A stretch of 64,000 nucleotides of DNA. It comes from Nitrospirota bacterium. Lineage in GTDB: Bacteria > Nitrospirota_A > Leptospirillia > Leptospirillales > Leptospirillaceae. The position numbers and the translations under genes are program-made. The DNA is taken from positions 52,957 to 116,956 of the forward strand of contig JAKBTR010000082.1 of the NCBI GenBank assembly GCA_021844275.1, in the 5' to 3' direction. Below are positions 26,082 to 34,496 of the stretch, one piece after another. The notes under the pieces are model-generated. The model worked only from the letters and a program-made list of their open reading frames with translations, did not search any database and was not told where the DNA came from. Each line of letters opens with the position of its first letter. The stretch's first letter is position 1.

Positions 26082-26558
26082 TTAGGATTTCCCGGAGGTT
26101 CCGGGCGATTCGAGGGCGGATATTTTATCGATCCTGCGCTGGTGGCGTCCTCCTTCGAACGTGGCATCGAGAAAGATGCGGGTCCAGGCATGGGCCTGCT
26201 CCGCAGAGGCTTCCCGACCACCAAAACAGATGACATTGGCGTTGTTGTGGCGGCGGGCAAGACTGGCGGTTTCATCGTTGTAGACGACGGCCGCCCGGAT
26301 TCCCTTAATCTTGTTGGCGGCGATGGAGACTCCGATGCCGGTGCCACAAAGGACAATACCGAGATTCCCTTCGCCGGAGCAAATTGCGCGGGCGACTTTT
26401 TCAGCGAAATCCGGATAGTCGACCGAATCTTCGTTGAAGGTTCCGACATCCAGTAAAGACAGACCATCTTTTTCGAGGTGATGTTTGAGGGATTCCTTCA
26501 GAGAAAAACCGGCGTGATCAGAGCCGATGACGATACGGATTTGTGGGGACTCCTTCAT
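26082..26558 (-). CDS. rpiB: Ribose-5-phosphate isomerase B
   Basis: A 158-residue RpiB/LacAB-family isomerase. [51 protein letters not shown] (with the catalytic cysteine) and [16 protein letters not shown] are all present. It interconverts ribose-5-phosphate and ribulose-5-phosphate. ATG at 26558 begins at [14 protein letters not shown] and has GAGAG-type bases upstream; an earlier in-frame ATG at 26651 lies within the promoter. The last 15 residues go slightly beyond the shortest members. First gene of the minus-strand operon with glyA, nrdR and priA; rpiB-glyA is a common pair. Confidence 0.95.
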   Translation of the reverse strand: MKESPQIRIVIGSDHAGFSLKESLKHHLEKDGLSLLDVGTFNEDSVDYPDFAEKVARAICSGEGNLGIVLCGTGIGVSIAANKIKGIRAAVVYNDETASLARRHNNANVICFGGREASAEQAHAWTRIFLDATFEGGRHQRRIDKISALESPGTSGKS

Positions 26559-26622
26559 GACTCTCACCCTTGGGATGAAATTGTTCCAGAAAGCGGCAGA
26601 ACTCCTGTCAGCCGGACGAAAA

Positions 26623-26651
26623 ATGATCGCATGCTTTGATCGAAATGTCAA
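26623..26651 (-). promoter_or_regulatory. Promoter of the rpiB-glyA-nrdR-priA operon
   Basis: On the minus strand, a perfect TTGACA (26651-26646), a 17-base spacer and GATCAT (26628-26623) precede rpiB by about 65 bases. It overlaps the divergent plus-strand candidate promoter. Confidence 0.55.
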
Positions 26652-26664
26652 TTGTTGTTATTCT
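26636..26664 (+). promoter_or_regulatory. Candidate promoter of the lipoprotein/Tmk-like genes
   Basis: TTGATC (26636-26641), 17-base spacer, TATTCT (26659-26664). It overlaps the rpiB promoter back to back, so the two directions may compete for RNA polymerase. Confidence 0.45.
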
Positions 26665-26680
26665 TAAATGTAGGTTAAAA

Positions 26681-27178
26681 TTGGATAAAATAAAGAGATC
26701 AGTCGTCCTTTTCTTTGTCTGGAACTTCCCGTTGATCTTGATGGGTTGTTCCTCTTCCATCTGGAACAATCCACATGGTCTTTTGGGAGGGCTTTTTGGG
26801 GGATCCTCCGAAGCCCGGACAGGACAACAAAATTCAACTTCTTACACAAGGGCTTCCACTGCGTCTTCTTCGACGCCACCCGACCGTCCCGGAAACGGAT
26901 TTTCGAGTATTTCTCCGCCGAAATTCATTCACATCGTTCCGTTCGAAGAGGGAGATGGTTTCTATCTCCAATGGACGCGAGTCGCCGGTGCGACAGATTA
27001 TCTGCTTTTTCGCCACGGAGCTCTTGTGGCGGACGTCCCACAAAACGTCTACGAGATGCATGGTCTTCTTCCTTGCCGCTCCTACCGATTTTTTATCTGG
27101 AGTTCGAACGGTGCCGTCTTGTCGAAAAAACCTCTGAAAGTCCACGCGCGAACTCTCGGTTGTCTCCGGACGCGCTGA
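26681..27178 (+). CDS. Small lipoprotein with a fibronectin-III-like domain
   Basis: About 165 residues. A hydrophobic leader ends in the lipobox LMGCSSS, so the cysteine should be lipidated. A low-complexity serine/threonine/proline stretch leads to a domain of about 80 residues (FIHIVPFEEGDGFYLQWTRVAGATDYLLFRHG, VYEMHGLLPCRSYRFFIWSSNG) with the tryptophan/tyrosine pattern of fibronectin type III folds. TTG 26681 with AGG upstream gives a normal signal peptide; the frame is open to an ATG at 26636 that lies in the promoter. Function unknown. It precedes the thymidylate-kinase-like pair by about 100 bases. Confidence 0.65.
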   Translation: MDKIKRSVVLFFVWNFPLILMGCSSSIWNNPHGLLGGLFGGSSEARTGQQNSTSYTRASTASSSTPPDRPGNGFSSISPPKFIHIVPFEEGDGFYLQWTRVAGATDYLLFRHGALVADVPQNVYEMHGLLPCRSYRFFIWSSNGAVLSKKPLKVHARTLGCLRTR

Positions 27179-27283
27179 GGTTCTGGGCGCTGTTGATTGA
27201 CAACAATCGGAAAATCGACCATATCTAAGTCCTTGGAAAATTTTCATGCCACGGTTTGTCGTGTGTGCAGGGAGAGCAGAGGC

Positions 27284-27973
27284 GTGGAAAAAACTTCTCA
27301 ATATCCGGGGACCCTGATCGCGATCGAAGGAACGGATGGATCCGGAAAAAGCACTCAGGCCGAACTTCTCAAGCATTTCTTCGAGTCTCGCGGCCAAGGG
27401 GTCGTCCTGTCCCCTTGCAACACGGCGGAGTTGATCCGGGGAGCGATCTCGAAGCTCAAGGAACGCAACACCCTTGACCCGGTGACATTCTGCTTTCTTT
27501 ACGCGGCCGATTTCGTCGACAGGTTCGAACATGTGATCATCCCGGCACTGGCCTCCGGCAAGGTCGTTATTGCCGAGCAATATGTCTATACCGTTTTTGC
27601 ACGGGCGATGATCCGCGGAATCGATAGCGAATGGATCCGGAAAATGTTTGACTTTGCCCTGACTCCGGCGAGGACATTCTATCTGGATGTCCGTTTTGAA
27701 GATCTCCTGAACCGGATTCAGTGGAAATCTCGAGATGAAAGGTATTTCGACTATTATGAAGCCGGAATGGACCTGAATCTTGCAAACAGGAAAAAGGATT
27801 CTTTTGTCATCTATCAGAAAAGACTGATCGAAATTTACCGGGAAATGGCCTTGGAAAACGAGTTTGAAACCATTGACGCGATGAAGCCGATCCAGCTTCA
27901 GCAACAGGAGTTGCGGCATGCCATCTCGCAGATCCTCCGAAATCGGAGTCGCCGCAAAGGTAGACGGTCATGA
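27284..27973 (+). CDS. Thymidylate-kinase-like protein 1, with altered DRY motif
   Basis: About 229 residues of the Tmk fold. The P-loop EGTDGSGKST is intact (15-24). At the place of the DR(Y/H) motif it reads EQY (98-100), and the REPGGT segment that holds dTMP is replaced by SPCNTAELIRGAI. The lid region keeps WKSRDERYFDYYEAGMDL. It belongs with proteins having the LLHAADF/LYAADF and YYEAGMDL motifs, which differ from housekeeping dTMP kinases; the substrate is not known. GTG 27284 has GGGAGAG upstream. It overlaps the second copy by four bases. Confidence 0.8.
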   Translation: MEKTSQYPGTLIAIEGTDGSGKSTQAELLKHFFESRGQGVVLSPCNTAELIRGAISKLKERNTLDPVTFCFLYAADFVDRFEHVIIPALASGKVVIAEQYVYTVFARAMIRGIDSEWIRKMFDFALTPARTFYLDVRFEDLLNRIQWKSRDERYFDYYEAGMDLNLANRKKDSFVIYQKRLIEIYREMALENEFETIDAMKPIQLQQQELRHAISQILRNRSRRKGRRS

Positions 27974-28626
27974 CAAGCCATTCTTTTCCGGGGCGCCTGG
28001 TCGTTGTGGAAGGTATTGACGGTTCAGGAAAGTCCACACAGATCGAACTTCTGGAAAACTATCTCCGGATCAAGGGGTTCGGAGTCCTTCGCAACGCCTG
28101 GAACTCGAGTCAGGAGATTTCTCCGATCATCAAGAAGGCCAAGAAAAAACAGCTTCTGACCCCCTATGGATTCAGTCTGCTGCATGCCGCGGATTTCAGT
28201 TACCGCTATACGCACGAAATCCTCCCCGCCCTGAATGCCGGCAAAATAGTGTTGTCTGACAGATATATCTATACGGCCATCGCCCGTGACGCCGCCCGGG
28301 GAATTCCACGGGAATGGCTCGTGAACAATTTCCGATTTGCCATTCGTCCGGATCTTACGTTTTTTTTCCGGATGGATCCGGCCAAGGCCTATGACCGGAT
28401 CACCCAGGTCCGGGATATCAAATATTATGAAGCGGGACTGGACATGGAATTGTCGATGAGTCCACGGGAATCCTATATTCTTTTTCAGTCCCGGGTACTG
28501 GAAGGATATGAGGCGTTGGCAAAGGAGCATGGATTTTCTGTTCTTGACGGTGCGAAGCCTGTCGAAGAGACCCAGCGGTTCGTCCGGCGTCTAGTCAATC
28601 CCCTGATCCAGTCCCTTCTTCAGTAA
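27970..28626 (+). CDS. Thymidylate-kinase-like protein 2
   Basis: A 218-residue paralogue of the preceding gene. P-loop EGIDGSGKST (14-23), DRY motif intact (SDRYIYTAIARD, 97-99), and RDIKYYEAGLDMELS in the lid. Like copy 1 it has NAWNSSQEISPIIKKAKKK where true dTMP kinases have REPGGT. It could be a real nucleotide kinase with a different monophosphate. The pair may act as a heterodimer, since Tmk enzymes are dimers and copy 1 has lost the DRY arginine; that is inference. It ends tail-to-tail with the Ppx/GppA gene, overlapping by seven bases. Confidence 0.82.
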   Translation: MTSHSFPGRLVVVEGIDGSGKSTQIELLENYLRIKGFGVLRNAWNSSQEISPIIKKAKKKQLLTPYGFSLLHAADFSYRYTHEILPALNAGKIVLSDRYIYTAIARDAARGIPREWLVNNFRFAIRPDLTFFFRMDPAKAYDRITQVRDIKYYEAGLDMELSMSPRESYILFQSRVLEGYEALAKEHGFSVLDGAKPVEETQRFVRRLVNPLIQSLLQ

Positions 28627-30176
28627 AAGGAACCGCCTTCTGGAGACTTTCCGTACCTCATCCACTGGACAATCACATTCCTTCCTTTTCCCAGATCTTT
28701 TTCCATAGTCTGGATCAGCTTGGATTCGTGGTTTCTGGTATCGTCCACATCACCGGGGTCAGCAATCATCAGGTAGGGATCGGCAAAGGAGAGAACAGGC
28801 ATTCTCCCTCCGGCAAAGAGAAGAGCTTCCCGTGCCAGGGCCGTCAGGCGGGAATACAGGTTCACCCGGTTCAGCTGGTCTGCGGTCAACATGTCTGAAT
28901 AGGGTTTCATGTTTTTTCGGAAGTCCTGTTCCTGCGGGCTCCGGCTTCGGATGAGTGACAGTGTCACCATCACACGTTCGGGATGGCTGAAACCCTGCAG
29001 GTCCTCTTCCAGAAAAAGGGACCCGATATTCGATGTATCCGTGACAGGATGGAAATAGAGAGGGGTCATCGAAAGTGTGCTGATGGCGGAGATGATGACC
29101 CGTTCGCGGAGATCGGAAAAAATATCCGGAAAGAGTGTCCTGCCCAGGGCCAGTGTCAGTTTGCGCTGGTAGCGTGAATCCCTGTAGCTTCCGTATTTTC
29201 TCGACATTCGTCGCAACGTAAGCCGGGCGGGACTCTCCGAAGGAATATCCCGGCTCCCCCGGTAATATTCCATGAAGAGCCCGTACCGGAGACCTTGTTG
29301 GGAAACGGTCAGGGTGTCACTCCGGAACAGGTCCATAATCCGCGAAATCAGAAAGATTCCTGCCGGCAAAATATCAGCCCGGTCTTTCGGAACTCCCAGA
29401 ACGTCGCTTCTCTGGGAGAGGGACATTTCCCGGACGGAGGACATGATCCGTTCCATTTCTTGTTTTTCAAGGGTGTATTGATGAACGATCGGATAAAGTG
29501 GGTATTTCCGGATGCGCTGGGATATCCGTGCCAATTGGCGGACCGTTCCCCCAACACCGACCAGACGGGAGACCGAAGAGACGAGGGATGAAGGAGCTTC
29601 GGAAAGGGTCCGGTCGATGAATTTTTCCAGCTTTTTCCATTCGCGCGCATTGGGAGTGCCGTTTTTCCGGAAGAAGAGTTCGGTCAGACGGACGGCTCCC
29701 AGGGGAAGTGTGCAGACGGTTTCCATTTGACCTTTCCGGACACTGATGCATTCCGTACTGCCCCCTCCGACATCAAACACAACCCCGTCATCGAGGTCAA
29801 GACTGTTCTTGACGCCAAAGTAACTGTAAAATGCTTCTTCTTCACCGGACAAAACTTCGATTTTGTAAGGAAGGTCAGCTTCGAGTGCTTCCAGGACATC
29901 CGACTGGTTTTTGGCGTCCCGGACAGCGCTTGTGGCTACGCAACGAATATAGTCTGCCCTGTGGAAGGCGATCAGGGAGGAAAATTTCGAGAGAGCCAAT
30001 TTTGCGCGATCGAGGGATTCTCGGGTGATGGTTGTCTCGTTGTACATTCCGGATGAAATCCGTGCGGTTTCTTTCTGCTTTTCCACAAGCCAGTAGTCCG
30101 AACCCCTGCGCGCAAGGATTTCCAGACGCATCGAATTTGATCCGATATCGATGATCGCGATTTTTTCAAGACCCAT
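28620..30176 (-). CDS. Ppx/GppA-family phosphatase
   Basis: A 518-residue exopolyphosphatase/pppGpp-phosphatase family protein. The actin-like ATPase fold is clear: IAIIDIGSNSMRLEI at the start, RCVATSAVRDAKN, VLSGEEEAFYSYFG, VFDVGGGSTECI and LVGVGGTVRQLA. The C-terminal half resembles the helical domain III of Ppx. Members split inorganic polyphosphate or convert pppGpp to ppGpp. ATG 30176 has GGGAGG upstream; the frame is open much further but that part is the shadow of the divergent gene. It is convergent with the Tmk-like pair. Confidence 0.9.
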   Translation of the reverse strand: MGLEKIAIIDIGSNSMRLEILARRGSDYWLVEKQKETARISSGMYNETTITRESLDRAKLALSKFSSLIAFHRADYIRCVATSAVRDAKNQSDVLEALEADLPYKIEVLSGEEEAFYSYFGVKNSLDLDDGVVFDVGGGSTECISVRKGQMETVCTLPLGAVRLTELFFRKNGTPNAREWKKLEKFIDRTLSEAPSSLVSSVSRLVGVGGTVRQLARISQRIRKYPLYPIVHQYTLEKQEMERIMSSVREMSLSQRSDVLGVPKDRADILPAGIFLISRIMDLFRSDTLTVSQQGLRYGLFMEYYRGSRDIPSESPARLTLRRMSRKYGSYRDSRYQRKLTLALGRTLFPDIFSDLRERVIISAISTLSMTPLYFHPVTDTSNIGSLFLEEDLQGFSHPERVMVTLSLIRSRSPQEQDFRKNMKPYSDMLTADQLNRVNLYSRLTALAREALLFAGGRMPVLSFADPYLMIADPGDVDDTRNHESKLIQTMEKDLGKGRNVIVQWMRYGKSPEGGSFY

Positions 30177-30219
30177 ATCCAGCCTCCCTGGTCCATTGGC
30201 GTGTGCCGGACTTTTTGTG

Positions 30220-30247
30220 AGTATAGAGCATTTTGGGGTGCGAACAA
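30220..30247 (-). promoter_or_regulatory. Promoter of the Ppx/GppA gene
   Basis: On the minus strand TTGTTC (30247-30242), a 16-base spacer and TATACT (30225-30220), 44 bases before the ATG. Confidence 0.45.
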
Positions 30248-30281
30248 TACGGCCTCCACTTAAGATTGGGAGAGCAAACAG

Positions 30282-31562
30282 ATGAACATGGGAAGATCCT
30301 GCGGAAACGATGGGAGATGCTGGCTCATCCTTTTGGGGATTGTATTTCTTCTGCCGACGGTCAGTCCGGCTTCGGCGGATCCATTGTCGCCATCTCCAAC
30401 GGCAGTCGTGCCGAATGGGGCCGGGGCTACCTCCACCCCATCGGGGAATCCGTCCGGAGCCTCCGGTTCGGAGAAGGACAAAGGGAAAAAGAAGAATTTG
30501 CCGGTTCGACCTGCCCCATCCAATTCTGCGAAAAAACTTCCCGCAGCTTCGAAGCCGTCTTTGCAGACCCTGTCGCACAAGAAGAAAAAAAATCTCTCTC
30601 CGCCGGCCCTGACACGAAATGGACCCGATGCTCTGGCAGCGTACCGGCATACTTGGAATCCCATTACGGGTGGACCCGAATTCCTGCCTCTGGCGGATAC
30701 CCTGCCGGAGGGAGAGCTGAACGGCAGGATGTTTTTCTATTCCCGTTTTACGGAAGCTCAGTACACAGACTCCGGTGGCATCCAGAGTTTGCCGAATGGA
30801 TATTATGAAACCCAGCTTCTCCTCCTGGGGGCCATCTATTACGGTCTGACGAGCAACGATGAACTGGTGTTGCTCCCATCCATGATATCGACATTTTCCT
30901 CAAGCGACGGGCAGAATCTTTATGGAACAGGGTTCAATGACTTTACATTCGGGATCAAGCATCGTTGGGTTGTCCAGGATCCGAACAGTTGGCGTCCTTC
31001 CATCGCGACTCCCTTCCTGATCACTTTGCCCACTTCGACATGGCTGGGGACTCCGGTTCCCAAGGGAGGACTTCCCCCCTTATCCGTCGTCCCTTCGACG
31101 CATTTCGGTTCCCTCGCCCTCACAACGGGCCTCTTTATTCGGAAAAACGAAAAACCATTCCGCTATATTGCGGATTTCTTTTATACGTTCAACTTTCCAA
31201 CCAATGGAATCCCCCCTGGCGGAACAGTGCAGCAGCAGATCCAGTATGGGGATCTGGCCCAATATCGGCTCGGTGTGGAAGAAGTTTTCAACGACAGGAC
31301 CGGATTTGGCGGAATTCTGGAGTTTGTCGGACTGTCAGGCCTCCCATTCAGCATCGATGGGATCGGGCCTTCGCTCAAGCCGACAAACTTTAATTTGATG
31401 GGCCTTCAACCGACAATCGAATACAATTTGACCGAGAGGCTGATGTTCTCGGCGGGAGTTTTGCTGCCGGTATTCGGGAACAACGAATATATGGCCGTGA
31501 TCCCCAACTTCTCCATGTGGTATTACTGGGGAGCGGTCGATGGAAAGCTGATGCCACGATAA
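30282..31562 (+). CDS. Probable outer-membrane beta-barrel protein
   Basis: A 426-residue exported protein. A signal peptide (WLILLGIVFLLPTVSPASA) is followed by about 90 residues rich in serine, proline and lysine, then a domain of alternating strands with aromatic girdles (YYETQLLLLGAIYYGLT, DFTFGIKHRWV, GSLALTTGLFIR, FNLMGLQPTIEYNLTERLMFSAGVLLPVFG), ending MWYYWGAVDGK. This is the look of MetA/phenol-transport-like barrels of 12-16 strands. GGGAGAG is 7 bases upstream of ATG 30282. Function unknown; ubiE follows 86 bases later but has its own promoter. Confidence 0.7.
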   Translation: MNMGRSCGNDGRCWLILLGIVFLLPTVSPASADPLSPSPTAVVPNGAGATSTPSGNPSGASGSEKDKGKKKNLPVRPAPSNSAKKLPAASKPSLQTLSHKKKKNLSPPALTRNGPDALAAYRHTWNPITGGPEFLPLADTLPEGELNGRMFFYSRFTEAQYTDSGGIQSLPNGYYETQLLLLGAIYYGLTSNDELVLLPSMISTFSSSDGQNLYGTGFNDFTFGIKHRWVVQDPNSWRPSIATPFLITLPTSTWLGTPVPKGGLPPLSVVPSTHFGSLALTTGLFIRKNEKPFRYIADFFYTFNFPTNGIPPGGTVQQQIQYGDLAQYRLGVEEVFNDRTGFGGILEFVGLSGLPFSIDGIGPSLKPTNFNLMGLQPTIEYNLTERLMFSAGVLLPVFGNNEYMAVIPNFSMWYYWGAVDGKLMPR

Positions 31563-31609
31563 TCCGGGACCGGACCAGAGGTCGCCGGACGACTCCCGGA
31601 AGGGGCCCT

Positions 31610-31639
31610 TTGCGTATCCGGGGCCGGATTACATATAAT
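31610..31639 (+). promoter_or_regulatory. Promoter of the quinone gene cluster
   Basis: TTGCGT (31610-31615), 18-base spacer and a perfect TATAAT (31634-31639). The predicted start at about 31646 is only three bases before the ubiE ATG (31649), so the transcript would be nearly leaderless although a GGAG lies at 31641-31644. Confidence 0.5.
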
Positions 31640-31648
31640 CGGAGAACT

Positions 31649-32389
31649 ATGGAAACCTTTCCCTTGCCCAGTGTGACCGAAAAAGAGACTGTCGTGCAGA
31701 ACATGTTTACGTCTGCCGCCAGGGCTTACGACATCAACAATACCGTCCTGAGCTTCGGTCTCCATCATCTCTGGAAGAAACTCACGATTTCCCTGTTGGA
31801 GATTCGAGAGGGCCATACCGTCATCGACCTTTGCGGGGGGACGGCGGATCTTTCTCTCCTTGCGGCGGCGAAGTCCGGAACGACCGGGCATGTTCTGACG
31901 ATGGACCTGAATTTTGCAATGCTACGGATCGGCCTGGATAAGGTCCGATCCAAACAGGCTCCCCGACAGGGACAGAGTCCGGTCGTGGTTGTTCAGTCGA
32001 ACGCCGAATTCCTGTCCCTGAAGGATTCGTCCGTCGATCGGCTCGTGGTGGGTTTCGGTCTGAGAAACGTGTCCCACCTGGATTTGGCCTTGTCGGAGAT
32101 CTTTCGAGTCCTGAAACCGGGAGGACGGTTTGCCTGTCTTGAGTTCTCGACACCCGTGAACGGCGTCTGGCGTCAATTGTATCGGTTTTATTCTTTTGCC
32201 TTGCTCCCGTCGATCGGGAAAGTCATATCCGGCGACCGGACCGGCATCTACGAATATCTCCCGGCATCGATCGCTCGTTTTCCGGATCAGGAATCTTTCT
32301 GTTCCATGATCCGTGATGCGGGATTCCGGGACGTGACTTACCGGAATCTGTCCGGGGGTATCGTTGCAATTCATATGGGGGTCCGGTGA
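31649..32389 (+). CDS. ubiE: UbiE/MenG-type quinone methyltransferase
   Basis: About 246 residues. VQNMFTSAARAYDINNTVLSFGLHHLWK, VIDLCGGTADLSLL (SAM-binding), VVGFGLRNVSHLDLALSEIFRVLKPGGRFACLEFS and a late YEYLPASIARFPDQESF are the UbiE signatures. It C-methylates the benzoquinone or naphthoquinone ring of respiratory quinones. ATG 31649 has CGGAGAA directly upstream. Position in front of a chorismate-lyase-like gene and ubiA points to an aromatic 4-hydroxybenzoate-derived quinone rather than menaquinone. The next gene starts two bases after its stop. Confidence 0.93.
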   Translation: METFPLPSVTEKETVVQNMFTSAARAYDINNTVLSFGLHHLWKKLTISLLEIREGHTVIDLCGGTADLSLLAAAKSGTTGHVLTMDLNFAMLRIGLDKVRSKQAPRQGQSPVVVVQSNAEFLSLKDSSVDRLVVGFGLRNVSHLDLALSEIFRVLKPGGRFACLEFSTPVNGVWRQLYRFYSFALLPSIGKVISGDRTGIYEYLPASIARFPDQESFCSMIRDAGFRDVTYRNLSGGIVAIHMGVR

Positions 32390-32390
32390 A

Positions 32391-33983
32391 ATGGCTACGT
32401 TTTCCCCGTTGTCGACAGAACACATTTCTCCTGTCACGATTTCGACCGCTTCGCCTCCTTCCGTCTTGAAAAAAGTTCTTTTTGTCTGGCTCCCGGTCAG
32501 TCCCATCTTTCCGGTCGGTATCGGTTATCTTGTCAACTGGCTTCACCGTCATCATCCGGAAGTGACGATTTCTGTCCTGGACCTCACCCAGGTTCCGGAA
32601 AAAGATGTCAAACGGGAACTGGCGAGAAAGATCGGGGACTTTCAGCCGGACCTTCTCGCATTTTCCTGGAGGGATGTCCAGATCTTTGCCCCGCACGAGG
32701 GTGACAATTCCCTTCGGAGGGCTTTCGAATTCTACTATTCGCCCAATCCTCTTGTCCGTGCGAGAGCGGCGCTGGACGGTATCCGGATGGTCTGGAAATA
32801 CAAGAACGAATTCAATAAAAAGCTGCGCTTGATCAAGGAAGGGATCCGGCTGGCTCCTCAGTCCCGGGTTATGGTGGGCGGCGGTGCTTTTTCCGTGTTT
32901 GCCGACCAGATCATCAAACTTTTGCCTGAAGGTGTTATCGGGGTTGTCGGCGAAGGAGAGGATGCGATCATCAAGGTTGTCGAAGGGCGTCCTGTCGATG
33001 ATGACCGGGTCATATACCGCAAGAACGGCAAGACTTTTCGGGGGAAAAAAGAGGGAGGCGTTGCCATTCGCAGTGCTCCGTATGATCTCCCCTATCTCGA
33101 AAGCGTATTTGAAGGCCATGCTTTTTACCACCGGACGATGGTCGGGATTCAGACCAAGCGCGGATGTCCCTATGGCTGCTCCTTTTGCCTCTATACCTAT
33201 ATCGAGGGAAAGCGCGTCTACTATCGGGATCCGGAAGATATCGTCAATGAAATGCGCCAGTATTACGACCGGTGGGGCATACGGAATTTCTGGTTTGCCG
33301 ACGCGCAGTTCATTCCAGGAGTCAAGGCCATCCCGGAGGCAATGGATCTCTTGAAAGCCCTGCGGGACAGCGGAATGAAGATCAGTTGGAGCGGGTACAT
33401 CCGCACGAGCCTCATTTCGCCGGAGATGGCCCGGCTGATGGTGGAGTCCGGTATGGGGGACCTCGAGGTTTCGGTGACTTCCGGCTCTCAGGAAATTCTG
33501 GACTCGTTACGCATGGGGTTCCGTCTCGACCAGCTGGTCGAAGGCTGCCGGAATCTCCGGGACGCGGGCTACAAGGGGAACATCATTCTCAACTACTCTC
33601 TGAATGCACCGGGGGAGACGGAAGAAACGCTCAGGGAATCCATCCGGTCCTATGAGGCGATCTGTTCGATCTTCGGGGAAGATCGGGTTTATCCGATGGT
33701 GTTTTTCCTGGCAGTCCAGCCACATACAGGATTTGAAAAAAGACTGATGAGGGAAGGGTACCTCGAGGAAGACTACAATCCGATCACCCTGAATCCGGTG
33801 ACCATCCGAAAGCTGCTCTATAATCCGGGCCATCTGGGAAAGATGATTGCCAGGGCATGTCTTTTGGCTTGGGACGAAGAGCCGATGAAAATCGGGAGGG
33901 CAGTCATGCGGGAACTTGCTTCGGTCTTGGGTCGCCCCTCCACGCCGCGTTCTTCCTCGCTCGAAGTCCCGAGTCCTTCATAG
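32391..33983 (+). CDS. B12-binding-type radical SAM protein in the quinone cluster
   Basis: A 530-residue protein with an N-terminal cobalamin-binding-type domain (VLFVWLPVSPIFPVGIGYLVNWL, VMVGGGAFSVFADQIIKLLP, GVVGEGEDAI) and a radical SAM core, cysteines C259, C263 and C266 in KRGCPYGCSFC. No DxHxxG is visible. It starts right behind the ubiE stop and its stop is immediately followed by the GTG of the chorismate-lyase-like gene, so it is embedded in the quinone operon. Proteins of this layout often methylate unactivated carbons; a step in quinone or isoprenoid tail modification is a reasonable guess but not shown by the sequence. Confidence 0.85.
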   Translation: MATFSPLSTEHISPVTISTASPPSVLKKVLFVWLPVSPIFPVGIGYLVNWLHRHHPEVTISVLDLTQVPEKDVKRELARKIGDFQPDLLAFSWRDVQIFAPHEGDNSLRRAFEFYYSPNPLVRARAALDGIRMVWKYKNEFNKKLRLIKEGIRLAPQSRVMVGGGAFSVFADQIIKLLPEGVIGVVGEGEDAIIKVVEGRPVDDDRVIYRKNGKTFRGKKEGGVAIRSAPYDLPYLESVFEGHAFYHRTMVGIQTKRGCPYGCSFCLYTYIEGKRVYYRDPEDIVNEMRQYYDRWGIRNFWFADAQFIPGVKAIPEAMDLLKALRDSGMKISWSGYIRTSLISPEMARLMVESGMGDLEVSVTSGSQEILDSLRMGFRLDQLVEGCRNLRDAGYKGNIILNYSLNAPGETEETLRESIRSYEAICSIFGEDRVYPMVFFLAVQPHTGFEKRLMREGYLEEDYNPITLNPVTIRKLLYNPGHLGKMIARACLLAWDEEPMKIGRAVMRELASVLGRPSTPRSSSLEVPSPS

Positions 33984-34496
33984 GTGAACAGGGAAACGGT
34001 TGTTTACCAGGAAGGGGTCTCCGGTTGGGAATCTCTGAAAGGTGTTCCACCGGGTATCCGGCTTCTTCTGGGCATTGATGGTTCCCTGACGCGTGCGCTG
34101 GAATTTCTTGGCTGTGGGCCAGTTTCTGTCGAGATCCTTTCGCCCCCTTCTTCTGAAACGCGCCTTGTTTATTTGTGTCTGTCAGGGCTGGGTCCAGTCG
34201 TCCAGGCGTTGACCCAAATTCCCTCTCCGGTTTCCCCGGAAGATCGCGAAATTTTGATGGATACCCGTCCGATCGGTCCTGCTCTGTCGAAAAACAGGGG
34301 GCCCTTGCGAAGGGAAGGGCTGACGATCCTCCGGTCTCCGGGGACGGGGCAGGGCGTTCCGGATTTTCGATGGGAGAGGACCCTTCTCTGGAACAGGATT
34401 TATGACCTTGTCGTCAGCCCAGGTCCCCGACTGACGATCCGGGAATGGTTTCTTCCTCCGCTGGAGGACGTTCTGGAAGGAGTCCGACTTCCGTGA
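33984..34496 (+). CDS. ubiC: Chorismate lyase-like protein (UbiC family)
   Basis: A 170-residue protein. RLLLGIDGSLTRALEFLGCGPVSVEIL and RTLLWNRIYDLVVSPGPRLTIREWFLPPLE match the pattern of UbiC, which cleaves chorismate to 4-hydroxybenzoate and pyruvate. The similarity is weak outside these blocks. The GTG starts immediately after the stop of the radical SAM gene and the ubiA start overlaps its stop, so it supplies 4-hydroxybenzoate for UbiA in one operon. Confidence 0.78.
   Translation: MNRETVVYQEGVSGWESLKGVPPGIRLLLGIDGSLTRALEFLGCGPVSVEILSPPSSETRLVYLCLSGLGPVVQALTQIPSPVSPEDREILMDTRPIGPALSKNRGPLRREGLTILRSPGTGQGVPDFRWERTLLWNRIYDLVVSPGPRLTIREWFLPPLEDVLEGVRLP

Noticed and set aside
30177..30650. 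Upstream extension of the Ppx/GppA gene
   Set aside because: This part is the reverse shadow of the divergent outer-membrane gene; homology begins at GLEKIAIIDIGSN with a strong ribosome site at ATG 30176.
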